Source: Alphaproteobacteria bacterium (GTDB lineage Bacteria > Pseudomonadota > Alphaproteobacteria > Micropepsales > Micropepsaceae). From it: a stretch of 64,000 nucleotides of DNA. Positions 55,721 through 62,532 of this stretch are shown piece by piece. Below the pieces are notes generated by a model. It saw only the letters and a list, made by a program, of their open reading frames with translations. It was not told where the DNA came from and searched no databases. Position 1 is the first letter of the stretch. Every line of letters begins with the position of its first letter. The stretch lies in contig JAJPIX010000047.1 in the NCBI GenBank assembly GCA_021324545.1, positions 1 to 64,000 of the forward strand, in the 5' to 3' direction. The position numbers and the translations under genes were made by a program.

Positions 55721-55840
55721 GGGGCGCGAGCGCGCGGCAAAACCGGCGCTTTCATCGCTCTTTAAGTCCTTTCCATAATACTAACACCGTCCGGCCGCGG
55801 GTTTTGCCTTGCGGCTTTCGCATTGTCACGGGTCCGGTTC

Positions 55841-56713
55841 ATGCTCCAGATTGGCGGCATTGTATTCCTCTTTCTCATGGTGTTCGGCGGCTTCCTGATG
55901 TCGGGCGGCTCGCTGGGCTCGGTTCTTGAGGCGTTGCCGCACGAGATCATGACCATCGGAGGCGCAGCGATCGCTGCGCTCCTTATCGGCGGCTCCATGT
56001 ACTCGTTGAAGAAGATCGGCAAGGAGATGTCGAAAGTGATCTCCGGCCCGAAATGGAAGCCCGCGGATTATCGCGATCTCCTGTGTCTTCTTTTCCTGTT
56101 GACCAAGACCATGAAGACCAAAGGCATGATCGCGCTGGAGCAGCATGTTGAGAAACCCGACCAGTCGGGGATCTTCAAGCGCTATCCCCGCATCACGAAG
56201 GACCATTTCGCTCTTTCCTTCATCTGCGACACGCTGCGGATGATGACCATGAGCCTGGAGGATCCGCACCAGGTCGAGGCGGCAATGGAAAAACAGCTCG
56301 AAAAGCACCATCACGAAGCGATGGGGCCGGCCAATGCGTTGCAAACGATGGCCGACGGATTGCCCGCGCTCGGCATTGTGGCCGCGGTCCTGGGCGTGAT
56401 CAAAACGATGGGCGCAATATCCGAACCGCCGGAGGTTCTGGGCCGCATGATCGGATCAGCGCTCGTGGGCACGTTCATGGGCGTGTTTCTGGCCTATGGC
56501 ATCGTGGGGCCGATCGCCACGCGGCTGAAGGCGATCGTCGAAAACGAGGCGCAGTTCTATCACGTCATTCGGGATATTCTTGTTGCGCATTTGCATGGCA
56601 ACGCCGCGCAGGTGTCCGTGGAAATTGGGCGCGGCAGCGTACCCACCGAAGCGCAACCGACCTTCCAGGAAATGGAGGAGGCGCTCAACAACATTCCGCC
56701 GGAACCCGCCTAG
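55841..56713 (+). CDS. motA: flagellar motor stator protein MotA
   Basis: Proton-channel stator subunit of the flagellar motor, 290 residues with four helices (GGIVFLFLMVFGGFLMSGG first). The pore-lining segment GLPALGIVAAVLGVIKTMGA and GSALVGTFMGVFLAYGIVGP are MotA signatures, as is the cytoplasmic loop between helices two and three. ATG 55841 is preferred over TTG 55823. motB, its obligate partner, is not adjacent, as in some other alphaproteobacteria. Confidence 0.93.
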   Translation: MLQIGGIVFLFLMVFGGFLMSGGSLGSVLEALPHEIMTIGGAAIAALLIGGSMYSLKKIGKEMSKVISGPKWKPADYRDLLCLLFLLTKTMKTKGMIALEQHVEKPDQSGIFKRYPRITKDHFALSFICDTLRMMTMSLEDPHQVEAAMEKQLEKHHHEAMGPANALQTMADGLPALGIVAAVLGVIKTMGAISEPPEVLGRMIGSALVGTFMGVFLAYGIVGPIATRLKAIVENEAQFYHVIRDILVAHLHGNAAQVSVEIGRGSVPTEAQPTFQEMEEALNNIPPEPA

Positions 56714-56731
56714 GGCCGGCGTCTGCCGCTT

Positions 56732-56751
56732 CCGCAGGCGCCAGCCTGCGG
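56732..56751. terminator. bidirectional hairpin terminator between motA and a small membrane ORF
   Basis: A perfect eight-pair stem CCGCAGGC/GCCTGCGG (56732-56739 with 56744-56751) with a GCCA loop, nineteen bases after motA and seven bases beyond the end of the convergent 56-residue ORF. Confidence 0.65.
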
Positions 56752-56757
56752 ATTCAG

Positions 56758-56928
56758 CTATTTGCCGTTGTTTGCAATGGTGCGCTGTTCCGACAGCGCA
56801 ACAAAGAACGTCGCCAGTGTGCCCGCGAATATGCCAAGCGGCACCGCATAGAGCACATCCATGTCGCAGCCAAGCACGACGATCGTGGTTACGATGATGC
56901 CAGTCCACTGGCCCACGTTTCTGGGCAT
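56758..56928 (-). CDS. 56-residue small membrane protein, unknown
   Basis: A short minus-strand ORF of 57 codons. It begins MPRNVGQW, continues with two hydrophobic stretches (GIIVTTIVVLG and LYAVPLGIFAGTLATFFVAL) separated by CDMDV, and ends in a polar tail. Codon use follows the local high-GC third-position pattern and a GGGG-rich site precedes the ATG. I do not recognise the family. Position next to motA, converging, suggests nothing certain about its role. Confidence 0.6.
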   Translation of the reverse strand: MPRNVGQWTGIIVTTIVVLGCDMDVLYAVPLGIFAGTLATFFVALSEQRTIANNGK

Positions 56929-57020
56929 CCCCTGAACTCACCCCAAGCAACGCGCAACTGTTGCCTGCGGCTCAGCGGACATGAAGCATACACTTAAAAA
57001 AGGGTTAACGGCTCGCGGGA

Positions 57021-57284
57021 TCAGATCCGCGGATCCTCGCGCGAATGGGCGCGTGCAATCGCTTCAAGCAGAATGGGCGACAGCTTGCTGCGGTCGAGCA
57101 CGACTTTTTCGGAGTCCACCTCTTTCACTGCAGATACCGGCACGCGGAAGTCCCCCGCGTTTTCGATATAGACAACGATCTCGTTCTTGCGGGCCTCGCG
57201 AACGGCGCCGAAGGCATGGCCGCCGTCATGCAGAAAGACATCGAAACCTTCCCGGATGTTCTGGTGTTGCATCGCCGTCTCCAT
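57021..57284 (-). CDS. DUF2171-like small protein
   Basis: An 87-residue protein with a PRC-barrel/DUF2171-like pattern: IREGFDVFLHDGGHAFGAV, then NEIVVYIENAG, FRVPVSAVKEVDSEKVVLD. Such proteins are small beta-barrels of unknown function. Start ATG 57284 (METAMQHQ) or 57272 (MQHQ). Separated by 127 bases from amaB upstream of it on the same strand. Confidence 0.7.
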   Translation of the reverse strand: METAMQHQNIREGFDVFLHDGGHAFGAVREARKNEIVVYIENAGDFRVPVSAVKEVDSEKVVLDRSKLSPILLEAIARAHSREDPRI

Positions 57285-57411
57285 GAGATGGCGGATATTA
57301 TCGCGCCATTGAACCGGAGTCTCCCTTGCATGTTGTGAAGACAAACGGGCGCACCCCGCGCCGGTTCCGGACCGGACGGATGGCCCGCCGCTGCATACCC
57401 GCATCGTGCCC

Positions 57412-58896
57412 TTATGCTGTGAACTCGATGCCCTGTGCGAGGGGAAGCGCGTCGGAATAGTTGATGGTGGCCGTCTGCCGGCGCATATAGGCCTTCCACG
57501 CATCGGAACCGCTTTCACGCCCGCCGCCGGTTTCCTTTTCACCGCCGAAGGCTCCGCCGATCTCCGCGCCGGACGGCCCGATATTCACGTTGGCGATGCC
57601 GCAATCGGAGCCGGCAGCGGCCAGGAACCTTTCGGCCTCCTGCATGTCTTGCGTGAAGATACAGGATGAAAGACCCTGCGGAACGGCATTGTGTCTGGCG
57701 AGCGCGTCTTCGAATCTGGAATAGCGCATCAGATAAAGAATTGGCGCGAATGTTTCGCGGCAAACAACAGGCGTCTGGTCCGGCATTTCCACGATCGCCG
57801 GGCGCACGTACCAGGCGTTCTGGAATTTTTCGGCGAGGACGCGGCCCCCGCCCGTAACCCTGCCGCCTTCGTCGCGCGCGGCCACTAGCGCGCGCTCCAT
57901 GTTGTCGAACGCGGCCTTGTCGATCAGCGGCCCGACCAACGTCCCCTTCTCCAGCGGATTGCCAATCGGGAGATTTGAATAGGTCTTCTTCAGGGCCGGC
58001 ACGAGCCGGTCATAAATCGATTCATGCACGAAAAGGCGCCGGAGCGTCGTGCAGCGCTGGCCAGCCGTGCCGACGGCGGCGAACAGGATGGCCCGCTGCG
58101 CAAGATCCAGTTTCGCCGAAGGACAGACGATCATGCCATTGTTGCCGCCGAGTTCCAGAATGGACTTGCCGAAACGCGCGGCGACCACGGGCGCGAGCTC
58201 CCGCCCCATGCGCGTGGACCCAGTGGCGCTGACCACTGGAATGCGATGGTCTTTCGCGAGGGCCTCGCCTGCCTGCCGCAATCCAAGGACCACCTGTGAA
58301 AGACCGGCGGGCGCCGAAGCAAATTTTCTTGCCGCGCGCTCGAAGAGCGCCTGCGTGGCAAGCGCCGAAAGCGGAGTTTTCTCGCTCGGCTTCCAGATCA
58401 CGCTGTCGCCGCAAACGAGCGCAAGCGCTGCGTTCCAGGCCCACACTGCCACAGGAAAGTTGAAGGCGGATATGATCGCCACTGGGCCCGCCGGATGCCA
58501 TTGCTCCATCATGCGGTGGCCGGGGCGTTCGGAAGCGATCGTTAGGCCATAAAGTTGGCGCGAAAGGCCGACGGCGAAGTCGCAGATGTCGATCATCTCC
58601 TGGACCTCGCCCAGGCCTTCCTGAAGGATTTTTCCGCTCTCCAGCGTCACCAGCCGGCCCAGATGATCCTTGTTGGTGCGCAATTCCTCGCCGAACAGGC
58701 GCACGAGCTCGCCGCGCTTCGGGGCGGGGATTTCGCGCCAGGCGTTGAACGCCGCCACACTGTTTGCAATCTTCGTTTCAACGGTTTTGGCATCGTCGTG
58801 GGCGACGCGACCGATCTCGGCCCCGTCGATGGGCGAATGCACGGCGTGATCGCCGAAGGACGAGAGGCCAAAATGGCTCAGGAGATTCGTGACCAT
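57412..58896 (-). CDS. amaB: L-aminoadipate-semialdehyde / piperideine-6-carboxylate dehydrogenase (ALDH7)
   Basis: A 494-residue aldehyde dehydrogenase of the ALDH7 (AmaB, antiquitin) type, oxidising aminoadipate semialdehyde to aminoadipate in lysine breakdown. Nucleophile Cys in GTAGQRCTTLRR, general base Glu in ILELGGNN, and the ALDH7 features EQWHPAGPVAIISAFNFPVA and IFTQDMQEAERF with NVNIGPSGAEIGGAFGGEK. Two bases follow the upstream dehydrogenase gene, so it is an operon with it. Confidence 0.92.
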   Translation of the reverse strand: MVTNLLSHFGLSSFGDHAVHSPIDGAEIGRVAHDDAKTVETKIANSVAAFNAWREIPAPKRGELVRLFGEELRTNKDHLGRLVTLESGKILQEGLGEVQEMIDICDFAVGLSRQLYGLTIASERPGHRMMEQWHPAGPVAIISAFNFPVAVWAWNAALALVCGDSVIWKPSEKTPLSALATQALFERAARKFASAPAGLSQVVLGLRQAGEALAKDHRIPVVSATGSTRMGRELAPVVAARFGKSILELGGNNGMIVCPSAKLDLAQRAILFAAVGTAGQRCTTLRRLFVHESIYDRLVPALKKTYSNLPIGNPLEKGTLVGPLIDKAAFDNMERALVAARDEGGRVTGGGRVLAEKFQNAWYVRPAIVEMPDQTPVVCRETFAPILYLMRYSRFEDALARHNAVPQGLSSCIFTQDMQEAERFLAAAGSDCGIANVNIGPSGAEIGGAFGGEKETGGGRESGSDAWKAYMRRQTATINYSDALPLAQGIEFTA

Positions 58897-58898
58897 GC

Positions 58899-59966
58899 TC
58901 AAGCGTAATACTTGCCGAAGCGGTTGGCGAGGAAATCGGACAGCTTGCATTCCTCCTGCCGCACAAAGCCTTTTTGCGGCAGTTTCCCTTCCATCAGGAG
59001 GTCGGTCATGGCGCAGATGCCGGCGGCCGTCGTGACCTGAATGCCAGTCATGAACATGCTGCCAACCTGCTGTGCATAAACCTTCTTCGCATAGCTTTCC
59101 TGGGTAAGCTTGCCGCCGATCCAGCCCGTAACCGTCACGAAAATCAGAATGACGTCCTGCTTGGTGCCGGGAATCGCGTGCTCCAGCATGTCCTTGAAGA
59201 TATCGCGCCGCACGCCAAGGCCGAGGTCACGCACCAGAAGCTTGACTATATCGCGATGGCCGGGATAGCGCGCGGTCTTGTAGTTGAGGTTCTCGACCTT
59301 GCCTTCGAGCGTCTCACTGAGCGTGCCAAGGCCCCCAGAGGTGTTGAACGCCTCGTACTCCACCCCGTCCAGCGTGAAGTGTTCAAGCTCTTCCAGCGAG
59401 GGCACTTCGGTTTTCTTGCCGTCGCGGACCGCTTCGCAAGGATTGCAGTATTCGTTGATCAGGCCATCGGTGGACCATGTGAGATTGTATTTCAGGGCGT
59501 TCGTCGGATAGACGGGCAGCGCGCCAACGCGCAGGTTCACATCGCGCAGTTTTTCGAACTTCTTGCAAACGTCGTAGGCGACGATGGAGATGAACCCGGG
59601 CGCCAGTCCGCATTGCGGTATGAAGGCCGTGTCCGACCCTTTGGCTAGCTTCTTGATCGTGCGGGTGGATTCCACATCTTCCGTAAGATCGAGGTAATGC
59701 GCGTTGGCCTTTTTCGCCGCCTCGGCCACCGTGGACGTCAGGTGATAGGGGGTGGCGCAAAGAACGACATCTTGTCCCTCCATTTCCCGGGCAAGACCTG
59801 GCGCTGCGATGTCCACTTTGCGGACTTCAACGTTCTTGCGCGGCATACGCTCGAGGCTTGCAGCATCGCGGTCGATCACCGTGACCTTGTAGTCGCCGCT
59901 TGTGGAAAGGAAGTGGGTGATGGCTATTCCGATCTTGCCACCCCCGACCAGCATCACGTTCTTCAT
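58899..59966 (-). CDS. saccharopine dehydrogenase-family protein (probable lysine 6-dehydrogenase)
   Basis: A 355-residue NAD-dependent enzyme: N-terminal Rossmann motif VGGGKIGIAITHF, VIDRD after strand two, then the saccharopine dehydrogenase-like domain (CGLAPGFISIVAYDV, LTWSTDGLINEYCNP). Its operon with amaB and its size fit lysine 6-dehydrogenase, which yields aminoadipate semialdehyde directly; a saccharopine dehydrogenase is the alternative. Divergent from an Lrp-type regulator. Confidence 0.88.
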   Translation of the reverse strand: MKNVMLVGGGKIGIAITHFLSTSGDYKVTVIDRDAASLERMPRKNVEVRKVDIAAPGLAREMEGQDVVLCATPYHLTSTVAEAAKKANAHYLDLTEDVESTRTIKKLAKGSDTAFIPQCGLAPGFISIVAYDVCKKFEKLRDVNLRVGALPVYPTNALKYNLTWSTDGLINEYCNPCEAVRDGKKTEVPSLEELEHFTLDGVEYEAFNTSGGLGTLSETLEGKVENLNYKTARYPGHRDIVKLLVRDLGLGVRRDIFKDMLEHAIPGTKQDVILIFVTVTGWIGGKLTQESYAKKVYAQQVGSMFMTGIQVTTAAGICAMTDLLMEGKLPQKGFVRQEECKLSDFLANRFGKYYA

Positions 59967-60024
59967 GGCGCGCTCCCGTCTAACTACCGGGAAAAGCTAG
60001 GGCTTTGCGCCCTCAAAAAGGAGG

Positions 60025-60080
60025 CGGCGATTCGCCGGTTTGTAGGCTAGTATCCGGCGAAACGCCGGAAAATCCGGCGA
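60025..60080. promoter_or_regulatory. operator cluster between lysine genes and Lrp-type regulator
   Basis: Three related sites: CGGCGATTCGCCG (60025-60037), CCGGCGAAACGCCGG (60054-60068) and half-site TCCGGCGA (60073-60080). The first two palindrome centres are 30 bases apart, about three helix turns, as expected for an Lrp/AsnC octamer. They lie in the 130-base divergent promoter region, so they may control both directions. Confidence 0.65.
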
Positions 60081-60096
60081 TTTGCAGGAACTTTGC

Positions 60097-60522
60097 ATGC
60101 GCGAAAAGGATGCCGAGCTGATTGCTCTTCTGAAGGCCAATGCGCGCGAACCGGCCGCCTCGCTCGCCCGCAAACTGGGCCTGGCGCGTTCGACCGTGCA
60201 GGAGCGGATCGCCCGCCTGGAGCGGGAGGGCATCATCCAGGGTTACACCGTGCAACTTTCGGACAAGGCGACCGCCGGGCGCCTGAGCGCGATTGTCATG
60301 ATTCTGGCCGACCCGAAGCGGGCTGACCGCGTTTCGGGAGAATTGAAGAAAATGCCCGAAGTGCGCTCGCTTTCCGCCGTTTCCGGGGCCTTCGACATGG
60401 TGGCGATGGTCGAAGCCGACACTCCCGCCCGTATGGATGCCGCGCTTGACCGCATCGGCAGCGCCCATGGCGTGTCGCGAACGGTGTCATCCATCATCCT
60501 TTCTGAAAAGTTTGCACGCTGA
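60097..60522 (+). CDS. Lrp/AsnC-family transcriptional regulator
   Basis: A 141-residue feast/famine regulator: helix-turn-helix at about 8-50 (ASLARKLGLARSTVQERIAR) and a RAM ligand domain (MPEVRSLSAVSGAFDMVAMV). Ligand is probably an amino acid, by context lysine or an intermediate. Divergent from the lysine catabolic pair with palindromic sites between. Confidence 0.92.
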   Translation: MREKDAELIALLKANAREPAASLARKLGLARSTVQERIARLEREGIIQGYTVQLSDKATAGRLSAIVMILADPKRADRVSGELKKMPEVRSLSAVSGAFDMVAMVEADTPARMDAALDRIGSAHGVSRTVSSIILSEKFAR

Positions 60523-60595
60523 GTTCCGGTTTTTCCGCCACGCCGCGTCGTGATAGCCTTCTGCCTGCAATCGCCAGTTCGGGGTCCGAGCGGGG

Positions 60596-62113
60596 ATGGG
60601 CGTCAGCGACTCGCCGACAGCGCCCAAGCGCGGCTTTATCGAGCGCGCGCGCAGGCCCAACCGTGAGCACATGAACGCGCTGCGTGCGCGCATGCCGTTC
60701 TGGTGGGTCGTTGTAGTTCTTGTGGCGCTTGCGTGCTGGCAGATCTTGCTCAACCCGTTCGGATTCTCAAGCCTCGTCCAGCGCTACACACAGGACATTT
60801 CCAACCTTCTGATCAGCGGACCCTATCTTTACGGTACGTCCGGCCATGACCAGATCGCCGTAGCGCTGATCGACGACAACACGCTTTCGGACACCGAATC
60901 GTCGTGGCCATGGTCCTACGGCATGCATGCGCGCGTGCTCGACGCGCTCAGGCTCTACAAGCCGAAAGCTGTGATCGTGGATTTCCTGTTCGTGGACAGC
61001 CGCAAAAGCGGGCTGCGCAAGGACGAGACCCTGAAGGAATTGATTGACGAAATCCGCCGTTATCAGGCCGACGGAATTCCGATCTATTTCGAAGCCGGCG
61101 AAGACGAACCCCTGATCAAGCCGATCGTCAGGACGGGCGTGCGGATTCTCGATCCCACGATCATGCTCAACCAGGGAATTGCGCGACAGTATCCGGTGAC
61201 GGGCCGCTGCCTGAACGGCGAGAAGGGAAATATGCCGTGCCATTCGCTGGCGCTTTCCGTTTACAGCGACTTCTACCGCGCGCATCGCAATGATCCTGAA
61301 ATCGCCGCTCTCGGCCTGAAACCTCTCGACGCCAACCCGGATGGCGTGATGGAGCTCGTGTGGGGCACGCGCACCGATCCCATAAACCGCAAATGGATGC
61401 GGCCCACCGACGAGAGCGGAAAAAGCTATTCCTGCGATCAGGACATAGGCTTTTTCAGCCGCATCTATCTTGCGTTCTTCGATCCGGAACAGGTGCGGGC
61501 GCGATGCCCCTATGAAAGCGTCATCCCCGTCGAAAGCCTCTTGAGCGGGCGGCCCGATGCCGATGTGTCCGACATGGCCCGGCGCATCGTTTTCTATGGC
61601 GGCGGCATCGAAGGCGCGCAGGACAAATCCTACACGCCGGTGAACGGGCCCTTGCAGCCCGATGTGTTCGTGCATGCCATGGCGCTGGACAACCTCATCA
61701 CCTTCAAGGGCAAGCCCGAGCAGAACGTGGTGAGGATTTTCGGCGAGACATTTTCCAACGATCCCATCCAGATCGTGACCATCGTGCCGGTGATCTTCAT
61801 CCTGTCGTGGCTGCACATGCAGCGGCTCAAGCGCAAGCGCCGGCGCGGGCATCACGCCAGGGAGCGCAGCGTGACAGCGGAATATGTGCTTGAAAAATCC
61901 GCCGAGATCGCCTGGCATTGGCTGGCGTTTTTCCTGGCGCTCGGCGCAGGGTTGGCGCTGACGCTGGCGGCGGGGCTTTCGGTCGCCAATTGGGTGGAAG
62001 TTGTTTTCGTATCGGTGGAACTGGCCGCACTTCTGCTAGTCGGTTTCCCCGATGCGCTCTGGGGCTATGTGCATCATGTGGCGGGCGGAATTCCCGACCT
62101 GCAAACATCATGA
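60596..62113 (+). CDS. CHASE2-domain membrane protein
   Basis: A 505-residue protein: cytoplasmic N-terminus, first helix near 36-53, a periplasmic CHASE2 domain of about 330 residues (IAVALIDDNTLSD, WPWSYGMHARVLDAL, AVIVDFLFVDSR), then three C-terminal helices (about 395-412, 440-462, 466-488). No kinase or cyclase output domain follows, unlike typical CHASE2 proteins. Coupled to two secreted-protein genes downstream. Confidence 0.86.
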   Translation: MGVSDSPTAPKRGFIERARRPNREHMNALRARMPFWWVVVVLVALACWQILLNPFGFSSLVQRYTQDISNLLISGPYLYGTSGHDQIAVALIDDNTLSDTESSWPWSYGMHARVLDALRLYKPKAVIVDFLFVDSRKSGLRKDETLKELIDEIRRYQADGIPIYFEAGEDEPLIKPIVRTGVRILDPTIMLNQGIARQYPVTGRCLNGEKGNMPCHSLALSVYSDFYRAHRNDPEIAALGLKPLDANPDGVMELVWGTRTDPINRKWMRPTDESGKSYSCDQDIGFFSRIYLAFFDPEQVRARCPYESVIPVESLLSGRPDADVSDMARRIVFYGGGIEGAQDKSYTPVNGPLQPDVFVHAMALDNLITFKGKPEQNVVRIFGETFSNDPIQIVTIVPVIFILSWLHMQRLKRKRRRGHHARERSVTAEYVLEKSAEIAWHWLAFFLALGAGLALTLAAGLSVANWVEVVFVSVELAALLLVGFPDALWGYVHHVAGGIPDLQTS

Positions 62114-62126
62114 AAGGGAGCTTGAA

Positions 62127-62531
62127 ATGAGACCGATCATCGGAACCGTGACGTTCGCCGCCGCGCTCACGTTATTTGTGCCTGCTTTCGCCGACACCAC
62201 CTGCCCGGGCACCGGCGACATGGTACTGTCAGCCAAGACACCGCAGGTGGACCTCTATGATGCGGCCAACGGCAAACGCGTCCAGACAATGGACGCCGAC
62301 AAGTTTCCGACCTGCCTTCCGATTGCTGCAAAGGCGCCCAACATGATGCTGGAAGTGAATGTGAACGGCACCAACTACTGGGTGCCGCCGCACATGGTGA
62401 ACACGCGCATGACGACCGCCGGCCAGCCGATCTGCCGCAAGCTTGCCATGGGCGGCGATCAGGACAAGAAAGCCGGTTCGACACGCGCGCTCGGCGAAGG
62501 CTGCCCCAAACCCACGAATGGCGGACAGTGA
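62127..62531 (+). CDS. secreted SH3b-like protein
   Basis: A 134-residue exported protein with a signal peptide to about residue 22 (VTFAAALTLFVPAFA). The mature part has four cysteines, probably two disulfides, and a bacterial SH3-like pattern (VDLYDAANGKRVQTM ... MLEVNVNGTNYWVPPHMV). AAAGGGAG lies just upstream of the ATG. It sits between the CHASE2 and M48 genes. Function unknown. Confidence 0.72.
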   Translation: MRPIIGTVTFAAALTLFVPAFADTTCPGTGDMVLSAKTPQVDLYDAANGKRVQTMDADKFPTCLPIAAKAPNMMLEVNVNGTNYWVPPHMVNTRMTTAGQPICRKLAMGGDQDKKAGSTRALGEGCPKPTNGGQ

Positions 62532-62532
62532 T

